A stretch of DNA of 64,000 nucleotides from Kryptolebias marmoratus (taxonomy: Eukaryota; Chordata; Actinopteri; Cyprinodontiformes; Rivulidae). The first letter of the stretch is position 1, and each line of letters starts with the position of its first letter. Position numbers and translations under genes: made by a program. Positions 23,621 through 36,230 of the stretch are shown one piece after another. Under the pieces are notes generated by a model. It had not been told where the DNA came from and did no database searches. It worked only from the letters and a program-made list of their open reading frames with translations. The stretch is from the NCBI RefSeq assembly GCF_001649575.2, contig NC_051445.1:24431750-24495749 (forward strand). Direction: 5' to 3'.

Positions 23621-26270
23621 CTGCCTGTCTTTGTTCCTTCCCGAGTTTCCTCTCAGAGCACCAGTAATTATTTGTGATATTTTGGTATTCTTTTGCGAGG
23701 GAGTCGCTCTCCGCGGACTCGAGCATTACATGGGTGTAAATGAAGTTGCGAGGAAGCTGCCAGGTCCCAAAGTTCAGAACTGTGAGTGTAACAGTTAAGT
23801 TGTTACGGGTGGGAGGGAGGGAGTCCTGTCTACGAAGCCCGATGTGAAATTTTATTTAAGATCCTGACATGTGACGAACTCGCATTTCTCCCCATTTTGG
23901 TTGGCCGCTCCCGGTGTCATCTGCGGGGCTATCTGTGCAGGGACTTTGCCGATAATAAGGGGGCAGTGCCAGGATATCTTTAGGGTGCGCGAGTGTGCCG
24001 CGCGGCGGTTTGTTGTCATGATAATCCCCTCATTTGTAACGCCGGGATCAGCGGGTTACAGCTCTCCACTCGCCTCCCGTGTCAAGACTTGGGACTGGCG
24101 AGGTGGATTGTCATTTCTGAAGCGATGTTTTGACAGCGCCTCACTTTGCTCGTACGCTGCGGCTCAAAGGTCAGAGCTGTGCCACTTCCATTTACCGTGC
24201 ATGAGCACTCCATCCCTGAGGAGCTCTCCGCATCCCCCACCCCCCCCCACTTCACCCCACCTCAGCCCCTCTAACACACACACACTTACACACTTACACA
24301 CAGCTGTTCTTTGCGCCTCTCACTGTTTAACTCACTTGTTTAAGGAGATGGCTGTCAAGACTGGTCCCACACAGTTTACGGCTCCCAAACCGAGGGCCGA
24401 TCACAACTTCTGAACATTTGTATTGGAGTGAATGGGGAAACTGCTCTCTATGATGGCTGATTTCCCCCTCTGCAACCGTTCCAATTAGCGTATCAGGGAC
24501 AGCCATCTCTTCCTCAGTCACTAATGTCCTCACCTGCTAGGTGTTTGAAAAAAAAAGAAGAAGAAGAAGAAGAAGGAGAGGAAGAAGGAAACACATACTC
24601 TGGTGTGATTGTTGCAGCAGCACAATGTCTCAATGGTGTAGCTGTCATCCATTTCCCTGCGCAGCTCAGTGCCACCCCTCACTTACAGAGGCAGGTCATG
24701 TCAACCAAATAAGGCACTTGTCAGTAATACAAAAAGACATTGTTGCCGGCCCATTGTTACCTGCTCTGCCAGCTATCGTATAGAAAGTGATAGAGTGACG
24801 GTGTTTTTTTTTTTTTTTTTTGAGCACACAGCCCCAGGGGTATTATGGGTGTAAATCTCCCTCACACAGTTCTGCTCCAGGCCAGGAGGAGCATCATCAT
24901 TAGCCGCAGCAGATGGAGGGGGAGGGTGGAGGAGGTGTGTGTGTGTGTGGGTCTCCAGCGCTGTTTTCCTACCCGCCGCTGTCAGCCTCTTACTGCTGGA
25001 ATCTGGTTTGATACAACGCGAGCTGTTGGGAGCAGCAGCGGCAGACAGTGAATGATGAAACCCTCCTGAAATCGGTTGAAAGCTACAGTATGGCCGAACC
25101 CCAGGAGACTGATTCATCATTTATTGGTGAAGTGATGATAGTGGAGGTTCGGTTAAAGCGCCGCCGTGTCTGGTCGCGCGTCGGTGTGTTCCTTTATTTT
25201 TTTTGGTGGCGGGGACAAAATAAATAAATAAAAAAGCGGCAACCGCGCCGGAGTTTGACTGGTGGTCTCTGATACGAGCAAGACGCAAATTAATGCGGCT
25301 TTTTTGGAGAAAGGAAACAAAACTAAACAAACAAAAAAATCAAAGAAAAAAGCATTTTGGATCATTTCTCGACTCACGTTACAGGAAATCAAATATTTTC
25401 TGAATGGGAATCGCCGTGTCATGTCAGTGTCTGGGCAGCTTAAGTCATTTTTTTTAACCTATTAAAGTTATTTTTACAGGTCAAAACATAAGGAAATAAA
25501 TTTTTTGTGCTCTTCAAATATCTGTTTCCTGGAATTTTTTTGCTCCACGTACTCAATGATCCACTCAAACAAATGACCTGTTCGATAAACCTAAAACAGA
25601 AATCATGCGAAGCATTTCTACACAACTGAACTCCTTTCTTTCAACATTAACCCATTTAGTTGTTTGTGCTTTCTACACTCAGGTTGGGTCAACTCAATGT
25701 GCTGGTGGTCATTATGATGATTTAGGCTGAATAAATTAATTCAAGTTGATTTCATATTATGGTATCAAGTTGACCCAAGTAACATTGAACTTGGTGTAAT
25801 ACACAGTTTTAAACATTTCTTTACAATCAGACATTTTTGTCTGCCTAAATATGGCAATGAAAGTTGTCAAATACACAAATTAGGACTCTGTTTAAGACCG
25901 GATAAATTTCCCAGATGATAAGAAAACAAAAAAAAAAGGAAATCAGTTAATTTGCTAACAAACATGTTCCAGTTTCTGTGGAATTCCAAGCTAATCAGAC
26001 GAATCATTTATCAATAGGGACTATTTCTCTCCAGCAGCCATAGCTGCTCATCGATGCAGCAGTATTTCACCGTGTATTGGAGGCATGCTGTCCAGGGATT
26101 AAGTGATGTGTGTGTGTGTGTGTGTGTGTGTGTGTTGTCTGAAGCTCTGGCAGAATCCTAATCGTCCTGCACGAAGCTTCACATGGCCACATCAAGAGTT
26201 ATGAGGAAGGCAGAAAGAGAAAGAACGGAGGGGGGAGAAGGAAAAAGCCCATCTCGGTCTGTGTTTTAAA
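23621..26270. other. Presumed intron 1: no gene; GAA, GT and CA arrays
   Basis: Contains CA arrays at 24275-24301, a GAA/AGG array at 24549-24590, poly(T) at 24804-24821, GT at 24933-24948 and GT at 26107-26134. A 180-codon ORF at 23871-24413 runs through C-rich and CA-repeat sequence and is not thought to be real. Confidence 0.5.
25684..25778. repeat. Short inverted repeat, 11-base arms
   Basis: TTGGGTCAACT (25684-25694) and AGTTGACCCAA (25768-25778) are perfect reverse complements separated by 73 bases. It could be a small MITE remnant; no target duplication was identified. Confidence 0.4.
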
Positions 26271-27200
26271 GGACAGTGCTTTGAATGTCATTTGACAATT
26301 TCCTTTTAATTAGAACTAATTTACAGAAAGATGCCCAGCAGCTAATCTTTACAGGATAATTAACTTCTATTTTCTTTACTTTTAATTAAAAAGTGGGGAA
26401 AGATTTAGCTGATCCACGAAGAATTGTTCTTTTGAAATGTTCATCAGACTCCACACTTCTTTTGGCATTGGTAATATTTAGATCCTATCTGCCCCGCTCA
26501 CAGTCTCCGCTGAGTTATTGCAATGATTTTCTCCCCCCTTATCCGGGGTATTAAGAAGTAGAACTATCAATAGTAGAAATAGGGAACCAGAGGCAAATTA
26601 GAATTGAATTAATGAAGAATTTATTGCAAAAAGGAACCCCCTCCATCCTTCGTAACGCTGAAATGAAATTGACATCTTAGATATATCCATATCATAGAAG
26701 TTCCTTGGTGGGAGAAATGCTGTTTAATCGACATTATTTGATACAGTAATCAGCTTTTTTTTTGTTCTTTGATTTCTTTGAAATCTTTCTTGACTAAAAG
26801 CTTGGCGAGACAGTTTTTCACATGCGCAACTATTTTAGCCCTCCCCGCGGGCCACCGGGGCGTGATGAATTTTCTGCTTTGTGGGTTAAACAGCAGCAGT
26901 TCTAATAAGCATTTAGGACACAGTCAAGATGTCTTGTGTCCCTGCCGGACGAGAAGTACCCCGTCCATTTTCTTGCGCCCACTGTTAGCACCTTCCAACA
27001 GACTTTACTTAGTGGAGATAAAGTGAGCCAATATGAGGTGAGCTCGCCGCAGACGGAGCCTCCACTCATCTGCAAACGAGCCGGTGGCTGAAGATGGATG
27101 CCCCCACTTAACCATGATAGCTCCCTGGAGGAGCCTCACTCAATGGCTTCATTAAAAGTGAACGTTCTAGTGAAAAGCCCGCTTATAAACCAGTAATTAA
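26271..27200. promoter_or_regulatory. Candidate conserved non-coding region in intron 1
   Basis: Unique sequence rich in TAAT words: CCTTTTAATTAGAACTAATT, GGATAATTAACTTC, CTTTTAATTAAAAAG, GAATTGAATTAATGAAG and ACCAGTAATTAAGACC. No simple repeats or transposon words were seen apart from one T run near 26755. The exact borders are arbitrary. Confidence 0.3.
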
Positions 27201-28370
27201 GACCACACATATTTTTACCTGCTTTGTTTCAGCTGTCACCGCTCGGCGTACAGGCGCACGGTTAGCTTATATTTCCCTATAAGTAACAGGACGCCGCCGA
27301 TGAATCATGTGGCCTGACGAGGAGCAAGCGCGCAACAGGAAGCGCTATTTCCACAGCACGTTCTTGCATGAAAACCAACGTTATGCCGCAAAAAAAAAAA
27401 TGACATTGATATGATTTAGGAAGCAAAGCCTTGTGACTTTCATGGACTTCCTGTTGTAGCAGTGTCCACTCGGACGTGTGCGCTCGCGTCTGTTTCTGTC
27501 CGCCCTGGAGAGCAGCACCCACAGCGAGCTCCACAGAGAAACTGGCTGGCGTCTGCCGAAGCCCTCGGGCACGCTCAGAGGTGCCTCCAGCATTTTAATG
27601 GCGTAGTCAAATGCCAGCGCGTTCTCATGCCGTTCCAAACTCCCAACTCATTGGACGCAGAAGCAAGAGTGTGCTATTTCCCTTCAACGGTCCGGACAGA
27701 AACGACCGGGCGCCACAACACAAGCGGCTCGGCAAACTCAGCGAACACGCTGGGATCCAACGTCGGGTCTGATTGAAATAATAGACTCGACCGGAATTGT
27801 GTTAACGCTGTGTGAGAAACGTGAGGGAAGAAATCGTCCATTTAGAAATGGTTATTATTATTTATTTCTTTAATTTGTGTGTGGAGAAGACAAAACGAGC
27901 AGCCAGGAGGAATCGTTCCCAGCCAGTGGGTGTGTCTCAGTCTTTCCGCACAAAGCCCCCAAATGAAAAGTGATGTAAACTCCTAAACGAGTGATTTCAT
28001 CGGGTTGCGTTCAGACGCCGTGTCATCTTTGGTGCTGCAGCCTCAAAGAAGTGTGTGTGTGTGTGTGTCGGAGGATGTGAGTACATTTATTCAGCCTACG
28101 CCCACTACACATCCACCCTCCCACCTTTTCTCTTTTTTTTTTTTTTTTTGTCTCCCACCATTTCCAGATGAGCGCCAGTGTTTTTGAGCAGTTTGTTGAC
28201 TGTTGATTGTAAGTGCCCGAATTTAGGAAGGCAGCCATTTCTAATCAGGAGAATTACATTGCTTAGCAACCGGAAAATCAAGTTAAACAATACCGTCGCT
28301 TGTTCTCGCTCGCAGACTTGCAGCTTGGAGAACACATCAGCCTCCAGTGAAGCTGCTCCACGCTCCTCCC

Positions 28371-28419
<49 letters not shown>

Positions 28420-31380
28420 CCACATCCACATTTCCACATAAGCAGCCATTCACAACAAAACAAAACACAAGTGCTAATTTGCTTTTGACTTACGATAGAG
28501 CGTTCGCTCCACATTCAGTTTGATCACAGAGTGTACAGCTCTCGTTTATTTATGTTTTTGTACATTTATGTCGTATGTGGAAAAGACGTTGGAACCCTTT
28601 GAGGGTTTCTGTAGCACACAAAGCTATTAGGAGTTGCATAAATGCTATCTATTTCATTACAGTGATCAAGGATTAAATTAGGAGCTTGAGCCCTGTAACA
28701 TATACGCTAAGTCTCCTTCAAGGCTGAGGGAGCCCTCTGCTTCCCAAAGGTCATTAGAGCTGAGGAGACAGTATGGCCCCTAGTCTCTTCTTGCCTTCTA
28801 CACCGTCTCCTCCTCCTCCTTCTCCTCCTCCTCTCGCTGGTCTCTCTCTCTTGGCCACCAAACCACCTCACGAGGATTTCTCGTTTCCTCCCACCCCTCG
28901 CGAAAGTTTCCGAAAGTGAGGAAGGCCCCGGTATCAGTGTTGGCACAAAAAAAAAAAAAAGGGGGCCTGTTATGTTGGAGCGGAGTTGGCAGGGCTCGAG
29001 CCGTGTGGCCTCCTTAGATTTTTTTAGGACCGCATTATGCATTCATGTTTAGTCTCAGGTGCTGCGTTTTATCCCCCCTCCCTCCCCTCCCCCCAGGGCC
29101 CAGCTTGGACACATTTTCAATGGGCCCTTTTTTTTTTTTTTTTTTTTTGGATGGCAAAACTGTATAGGTGGGTGCAAAAAAGCAAAAAAAAAGATTTCCA
29201 TGCTTATAGAGATCTGCCGCTTTGTTCTGTCAGATTCAATTACCTCACCTCTAATTAGGGAGCTATAGAGGAGGCTGGGTTTGTGATCCACACATCACAC
29301 TGTGGAGCCTGCTGATAGTGGGAGCTATCGCTATCACCGCCCGGCCACAAGCTTCCCACATTGCAGACGGTCGAGAAAGCACGCCGTGGAATTAGCAGTC
29401 ACTTATACAGCTTTTGCACATGCCCACATCTTTCCTTAGAGCTCTTCTTTTCTTGTTGTTTTTTTTTTTTCTTTAGGTGGGAGCTTTTGGGGAAAGGTTG
29501 GCACCTTTTCTCTTCCCATTTTCTGTTTTCATCCACTAAGGCTCAGACTGTAGTGGAGAGTATTTTTCTGAAAGATATGGGTTTTTTTTTTCTCCTCCAC
29601 CTGTGTCCATAATTCTCTCTCTTTCCCGCACCCCTTCCTCTGTGACTCATTAATCCTCTGTCCGTCACGCGGTCTCGGAGTGTCACCCCGTTTTATGGAC
29701 TCGGTGGGGGCATTAACGTTTCCCTCGCCGGAGCTCCACTCTGCATGGCCGATCCCTATCAGGCGGAGGCCATGCCACGAACAAAAGAGCCGCCGTGATC
29801 AAGCCGGCGTTCAGCTAGCAACGTCTCTATTAGCACGGGCCGCTCCTGCTCTGAGTGGGGCTGACATTTCTCCCCGGAGCCGGCGGAGTGTGGGTGATCC
29901 AGTATGAGGGTGTGGATGACGGGACTGCGTGGGTGCAGGTGTACCTGGACGCTGACCCCCGACTGAGAGGGTGTAGTTTCCTCAAACACCCTTTTGATAA
30001 TTCAGCAGATGTTACTCTCTGTGTGAGGACGAGTTCGGCAAACCAAGCAAAGCCAATAAATTTTTGGCGCGGGAAAGGCTGAACTGCAAAAGCTCCAACC
30101 CTCGACGATCCCAAAATTTATGACAGGAGCGCAGTTAGTAATTCAGAGGTGTATTTTTCATGACAACGCCTTGAATTAATCAACTAGATGGTTCCTAAGC
30201 TGCCAAGATGAGTCTGAAATAAAACAAGATCTTCTTCTGACCCTTAAAGATCTCAGAGACTGGGCGGCTCAGAGCATCACCTGATCCATTTACTCCTCGT
30301 GTCGTACAGAAAGCTTCCTTTGGTAGTTTATTGTGCTGCTGTTGGATGTTTGCCCAAAAATCAGCCCAAAGAGTTGTCTCACGTTTGACAACGGGCTGTA
30401 CAAATCATCGAGAGGGCAAGCCATGCTCGCCATTTTATTGTTTCAAACACAGAAACAGAAGGGGGGTCCACTAGGTACGGTATGTCACTACTACAATACA
30501 CTCGTTCAGTCAGGTTCTCAGGTTGACCCTGGTGGAGCTCTGAGAAGACGATAAAGCTTAGTAACAAAGTTTCTGACTGTTGCCCTGCCCGGTGCCCTCC
30601 TATCACCTTACTTGTGCCTCAGTCTCCTGGCCAATGGCGGGTTGCCCCTCTGACCCGGGCCTGACTTCTCTCCGAACGTGCCTCTGTGAGGATGGAGGGC
30701 AGGTCCCTGCTTCCTGCTCTGAGGTGCAGCGTGCCTCACGGTCCCGGGCCCAAACGTCAGAACTCAGTGCCCGGTGCTGCTTGACGGTCTCGCCCTGCAG
30801 CCTTGTTCTGAGAATTACATCCGCACAACCAGCAGCGATGTGTGAACATAAAGCTATGTTCGATGCGCATAGCTGTACACAGCAAAGTCCAGCCCAGAAT
30901 AAACAGTCCTGATGATGCAACTGCACAGGTTCTATACCTGCTGCTGAGTAAAGCTAAAAGAAGAATATGCTGCTACTTGAAATGGTTTGTTATCGCTAAC
31001 ATTTCACTTTTAAGTCTTGTAAAATGGGAACATTTAAAGTGGCGATAACGGTGGAGCTGTGAAATCTGCCTTATTTATTTTTAAACCCATCTTAGGAACT
31101 TTAGATCTGCATTTTATACCTTTTCACCTGATTTGTGTGTGTGTGTTACAAAGAGGCGTCGCGCCGCAGTGTCGTTGGCCATCTGAACTCCGGTCGGAGG
31201 CTTGATAAGAGGCAGAAGGCGGCAGACATTCCTCTGGCCCAGTTCGTCAGCAGAGCCTATAGAAATGCAGTGGCGAGCGTGGGTCACACAGCGAATGTGA
31301 CAGGATTTTAAACAGTACACAACTAAATATAGCAGGGACGCCACTATCAGAAAATGAGTTAGGAGTGTGGTGCTGGTCGT
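27201..31380. other. Presumed intron 1: no gene; long CA array and CpG-rich patches
   Basis: 27240-27770 and 29640-30110 have locally raised CpG. Simple repeats: GT at 28052-28068, a long CA array at 28372-28418, a CTCCTC run at 28806-28835, C-runs at 29073-29094, poly(T) at 29127-29148 and GT at 31135-31146. Several 70-110-codon ORFs on both strands match nothing I know and lack exon signals. Confidence 0.5.
28372..28418. repeat. (CA)23 microsatellite
   Basis: An uninterrupted CA run of about 47 bases. Confidence 0.97.
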
Positions 31381-32480
31381 TTAGAAAGTCATTATTCTTA
31401 TCGTTGCTGTCTCTGAAATAATTTCAGGTCTCTCCATGCAATGAATACTGTATAATAAACTAAACACGTGAGAATGCGAGCAAACTTTCGCAATCTACGT
31501 GGCCCTCAAGAAGTAGCCACCAGGCCCCCCTTTAATGTCTCTGACTGGGTGGGATTCTTCATTTTTTCCATATTCAGTAAGGCCTCCGGTATCTCTATCA
31601 GTTTGAAAATGCTCCATTTAGTTACTATCTGCTAGAGTGGGGAAGTGAGATGCCCTTATTCTGAGTCTATTAAACCTCAATTCTATCTCATCTTATCGAG
31701 CTAATCTTTGTGTCTTATTGACCATGAAGTTTATCTTTCATCTCCCTTTACCCTTATTATCGCACAACACTGTAGGTCTATTTTCCGCGGAGCAATGGCG
31801 CTGCTGTATTTGCGAGCAACAGAGGAAGAATCATTTAGTTGTACACGCGATTCTCATTCAGCTGTGTAATGGAATGTGTACCGAGTGCGCGTATAGAAAT
31901 GTATTTCCCCGCTTTCTTTCACACTGTCTTCATTTGCCTCGGCAGAAGCTTTTAACGCCAGTCATACAACCTCCCCTTGATACCGCCGATATCTATCTCC
32001 CGGTATCATCCTAAGCGATGGCCGCCTCATCGAGTCACTTCACGCCTCACTTCACTCCTCGGCGAATCGGCAGAAGGCATCAGATAAGATCCATAAAACT
32101 GTATCCTCATTTAAAAGCGGCACTCGGGCCTCCGCAGTGTCTTATTAGAGACCGGCGCGCTAATTCCTTTTCATGTCCGGGGCTCCTGCAGATGCCGGCT
32201 CCTACAAAGGAGTCATTTATAAGACTAATGAAAAGAGCGAGCAGTTTGTGGACATCAGGGGGGTCTTTTTATGGGGCTCGGCGGAAGAAGAAAGACAACC
32301 AGGAGAGGCACACCAGCCCCATTTTCCGAGCTGAAATTATTGCTTTATTAAAGCTGAGGGGCTTTCACTCCTGCCGCAGCAGAACAAACACGGAAAGGAG
32401 AGGACACAAGTGCACTCGGAGGCGCACAGCGATGAAGAGGAAGCTGCGACAAAGCAAAGCTCACGTGTGACGAGCCGAAA
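31381..32480. promoter_or_regulatory. Candidate conserved non-coding region, about 1-2 kb before exon 2
   Basis: Balanced, repeat-free sequence with GATA-type and homeodomain-type words: TTCTTATCGTTGC, CATCTTATCGAGCTAATC, CCTTATTATCGC, CATCAGATAAGATCC and GTCTTATTAGAG. It includes a 150-codon ORF (32018-32467) with no recognisable protein features. Enhancer-like by appearance only. Confidence 0.3.
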
Positions 32481-33524
32481 CCGAAACGGTCGTCCCAAAA
32501 TTTAAACTTAAACGCTAACATTACAGGGGTGATTCTAGTTGGAGGATGTTACAGCTCTCCTGCTTTTGTTTGGTCTTATTTCTTCAAAACTACCCCTGCC
32601 ACCCCCTACCCCCACGGTAATTTACAGGGAGACACTGCAGACATGTTTCTGGTGAGACAGAAAAGGTGCACAAGATGCAACATTATCTTAATAACATTCA
32701 AAAACGCCGGGCGGGGTGTTTTTTTTTTTCTTTTTTTCCCCAAACTAATACAATTCAGGTAGCAGTACAGCAATTCCATCAACAGCCCTGATTGAAGCAC
32801 GAATGTTAATATGCAAATACCAAAAGAGATGTACGGCTACAAGCAAAACTCTGAAATCATTTAGATTTTAAAGAAATAATATTGCACAGAGAGAGGGAGT
32901 GGGGGGGTTAGAGAAAAAAAAATTAATCACACAGAAAAGTGTCTCCTTTAAGATTGCACCGGTGTATTACCCGGAGGCATGGAATGTAAATGGAAAAATC
33001 AACATCGTACCCCGTGATAAGGCTAACAAATTAATAAAAAAGTATTTTCTTTTCCTCCCCGCCACGCTGACGCCTGCGCGAAAAGTCGAGCGAGGACCTG
33101 TGTCCCCCCCCACCTCGCCTTCCGTACTGCGTGAGGTTTTGTTTCGCAGGTAGCGGGATTAACATCAGCGCTCAACCTTGGCTGCGTGACAACTCGGGGT
33201 TCTCCCGAGACACGCAGCCACAATGGGCTTTCGCATTAGCTGCAGGAGTACTTTGTCAAAACCCACCTGTAAATCAGAGTATTATTCATAAGGCTTTATC
33301 TGCACCTGAACTGAACATCTGAGCAGTCAAAGTACACAACTCCTGTGTTTTGAATTGCATCTGGATTGGTAGGATTGCAAGGCAGAGAGGTTTTTTTTTA
33401 ACTTTTTGTATTATTCTTTAAAGCCTGAAGGATGTGATGAAACCACTGAACATCTATCTCCCTTGTGTGTGTCTGTGTCTGTGTCTGTGTTTGTGTACAA
33501 TTTTGTGTGTGTGTGTTCCCTCAG
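32481..33524. other. End of intron 1 with acceptor of zfpm2 exon 2
   Basis: No gene. 33055-33220 is a short CpG-rich patch. Poly(T) lies at 32719-32738. The last 65 bases before the exon are dominated by TGTGTC/TGTGTG repeats (33463-33516) followed by TTCCCTCAG, the splice acceptor ending at 33524. Confidence 0.6.
33463..33516 (+). repeat. TG-rich tract adjoining the exon 2 splice acceptor
   Basis: Imperfect TGTGTC and TGTGTG units end 8 bases before the AG at 33523-33524 and take the place of a normal pyrimidine tract. Confidence 0.85.
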
Positions 33525-33683
33525 GTCCTCTGGAGGATGGCCTGGAGGAAGAAGAGGAGGAGTGCGTCTCCGAGGAGAACGAGCTCCTGGCCAAAGACGA
33601 GTTCTCTGTGGAGGAGAACTTCACGGCCGAGTTCGAGGCAGAGAACTTGAGCTGTGAAGACATGGAGTACTTCTGCAACAAAG
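33525..33683 (+). CDS. zfpm2: zfpm2 (FOG2) exon 2, acidic N-terminal region
   Basis: FOG2 is a nuclear multi-zinc-finger cofactor that binds GATA4/5/6 and tunes their activity in heart, gonad and other organs. This 159-base exon encodes 53 residues starting [17 protein letters not shown] and ending [15 protein letters not shown], the same length as, and closely matching without gaps, the vertebrate FOG2 segment (ENLSCEEVEYFCNKG in human, from memory). FOG1 lacks this acidic block, which favours zfpm2 over zfpm1. The acceptor is TTCCCTCAG|GT, where GT completes an Arg codon begun in exon 1; the donor is AAAG|GTGCGG, leaving one base of the Gly codon. No zinc finger lies in this part. Reading on into the intron meets a TAA after nine codons. 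Whether it is the a or b paralogue of teleosts is not decided. Confidence 0.93.
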
Positions 33684-34860
33684 GTGCGGATGTGAAAAGT
33701 TTGGTTTGTTAAAGAAAAAAAAAAAGCACACTGGAGTTCTCCAACCTGATGCTACACAATATGTTTATCCAAATGGGTACCAAGCATTAAAAAAGAAAGT
33801 TCTCTAAATGTTAAGCTCCTGCCAGTTTCGTCTGATAAAATTTCTCTTCCTGCTCCGCTCAAACTTGGCAGAACTCGCGTGCGTTTGAGGATTTCTCCTG
33901 CGTCGCCGCCTTGAGCTGAAGCGTTCCCGGGATCTCACTTTGGATGTGTGATCCCGGCAATCCACCGAAGAGCAGTGGTTTGATCTGAGAGGGAGATGGC
34001 TCTTTCCTCTGTGATAGCACTCTGAAGATACGACGCACTACACCCAACGCTCCCGAGTGCGCCGAACTCCCCCCCCCCACAGTCCCGTGAGCCTGCGCTG
34101 AGGCTCTGTGAACACTCGGCAGCACCTGCCACAGCTCGGAGGTCCAGCACTATAAAGAACCTCAGCGTCGCCAAACGCGTTCGAGTCCTCTTTGAACTCC
34201 AATTCAATTAGATCGCCTCTTTGTGTGTTTATTTCATTTCGGTCACACCTTGCCATCACAGGAGCTAATTTGTGGTCCCGCTTCAGGTTACGGTGTGAAG
34301 ATGACAGACTTGTTCCACCTCCCCCCGCCCCCGAATCCTCCTCTTCCTACCCTCCGGTTGTGTTTCCTCTCGCTACCCCAGGTGTCCCCACTCGTATTGG
34401 CGCGCGGATGCCTTGAATTGGACTTTTTTAATGACGAACCAGCGCTTTGAATGCCTGCCTCCTCTTTACCCTTTGAAAGAAAATATTGTTTAGAGTTATT
34501 TCTTCGCACTTCCAAAAAAAAACTGATGTGCCTCGTGGGATTACATTATGCCAGACTAAACAAATCCTTCATGCTTCAGGTGTGGCTTTGCCCCAGCAAT
34601 CGTATCAGTGGTGTTCGCCTTTTGTTCTTTGCTGCGAGTTGAATGGCGCAATTGTTTTTAAAAATTGCAATTACCGGCAACGTCTCGGCTTGTAAAAACT
34701 CCAGAACTTCAAAGTGCAATGGATGGGCCTCTTAATAGCCCAGCAGCTACGAAATAGATGCTGCAGAACGGAATGGCGGGGAAAGTAGGGAAAAATAAAG
34801 TCCAACTTTTGAAAATCTTCAAAGAACATTGTCGGAGCCATTTGATACTCTCTTTGTTTT
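33684..34860. other. zfpm2 intron 2, first part: no gene
   Basis: Donor GTGCGG at 33684. The rest is moderately GC-rich unique sequence with a C9 run near 34069. Overlapping chance ORFs on the - strand at 33859-34259 have no protein-like features. Confidence 0.55.
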
Positions 34861-35680
34861 GGATAAAACCACCAGAAACTAAGACTCAAATCTTCTTTCC
34901 ATGTTTATGAATAAAGTCAACACGACATAGCAATCCCATATGTCAAATACCACTTTCCGTGGGCATTGGTAATCTGTTCCTTGTCACACACGAGCCTTAG
35001 CAGTCAGATTTTTTTGTACTACTTTGCTATCTAAGCTTACAGTAGCTAAGTCCCCCATTGCCTCCTAAGACCCAAACGATGTACTATCCGCTATTCATTC
35101 TTCTTTGCGGCAAATTCAGTGCAATCTTCAGGTGTAGCCATTTCCCCCGTGATCCTTTCCTCAATTAGATCTGTTTAAAACTAATGTCATAGTGGCTTAA
35201 ATTTACCCCACTTATGTGAAATGGCTGTGAATTAAACAGGATGCAATCCTGGCGGCATTAAGTGGTTTAAGTGTGTTATTCCTCAAATATAGAAGGGAAA
35301 AGAGAGCCCCCTTGATTAACTAAACCCTCTCAAATGTGATGGCATGCTGTAATTAGCCCTGTGCGGACTCGAACGTGGGTTTTAAGGCAGCCACTCATCC
35401 CATGGCCTTTATCTCCTACTGCTTCCCGGAGAATAAGGTCTCCCGTGTGAGGTTCCTCTTCTGAGCAGTGACTCTCCGGTCTTAGCTTAGCCTTGTATCT
35501 GTGTAGTCACTCGCTGAAATGGGCTTGTCAGGGGGACCTAAAACCTCCATTAAAAGTTTCAGTCTATAATAGGTATTAAAAAGCTGTAGGAACACAAAGA
35601 GGAGTACCAATTTTCATTAACATATGAAGCACTTATTAACTTTGATCAGAGAGCGGTGAAGTAGCAAAGCCGCTTAAAGG
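34861..35680. promoter_or_regulatory. Candidate conserved non-coding region in intron 2
   Basis: A long stretch free of simple repeats, with TCCTCAATTAGATCTG, CTTGATTAACTAAACC, GCTGTAATTAGCCC and CATTAACATATGAAGC. It looks enhancer-like; conservation has not been tested. Confidence 0.3.
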
Positions 35681-36230
35681 CGCAAAGGTCAAGAAGTTGA
35701 ATGCCACCAAAGACTCAGCCATTTGCCTTACCCTTGCAGAAAAAGACTCCCCAGATAAGTGCATGGAGCACCTTGACGTTCCATTTTGGTCTGAGGGTGA
35801 AGAACCAAAACATGTAGTGATGGTCCATAACTTAGTTAATCATGTCATGCCTCTCGTAGAGTTTTGCTGGCTTTATTAATTTAGTTTATTAAGATGCTAT
35901 TGGCTTCTTTAGCAGCATCATGCAGTAATCTTTTCCAAACCCCTGCATCAGTGGCTCCTAAAGTTTCTCTTACGTTTTGACTCTTCCTTCACTTCATTAC
36001 TGGGCCCTTAGTATCAGCTAACCAAGCATATATTTTTCTAATTTTAATCAAATTGTTTTTAGATTACTAAAAAATTTTAATTCTACGCTCTCTATATTTA
36101 TGAAAACTTATACTAAAACAGGAATACACTGTACCTTTGTTGTCGGTAAAAAACTTTGAAACAACAGAAATGTAACAATGGTTCTTTCAGTGAACAAAAC
36201 ATTCACAATGCAACTATAAAAACGTATAGC
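35681..36230. other. zfpm2 intron 2: no gene
   Basis: Unique sequence becoming AT-rich. A 60-codon ORF at 35697-35879 shows no family features. Confidence 0.6.

Noticed and set aside
23871..24413. 180-codon open frame on +, the longest uninterrupted frame without N
   Set aside because: It runs through a C-rich stretch and a CA microsatellite (PPPPPTSPH, THTLTHLHT), shows no domain, and has no splice or conservation evidence. A chance frame is more likely.
30580..30912. 110-codon Cys-rich open frame on +, with a 107-codon frame opposite
   Set aside because: No repeating Cys spacing, no signal peptide, no exon borders; moderate GC makes such frames common.
32018..32470. 150-codon open frame on + upstream of exon 2, ending MKRKLRQSKAHV, superficially like the MSRRKQSK start of FOG proteins
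   Set aside because: The resemblance covers only a few basic residues, the frame stops after 12 codons with no donor, and the rest has no FOG2 similarity. It is not exon 1.
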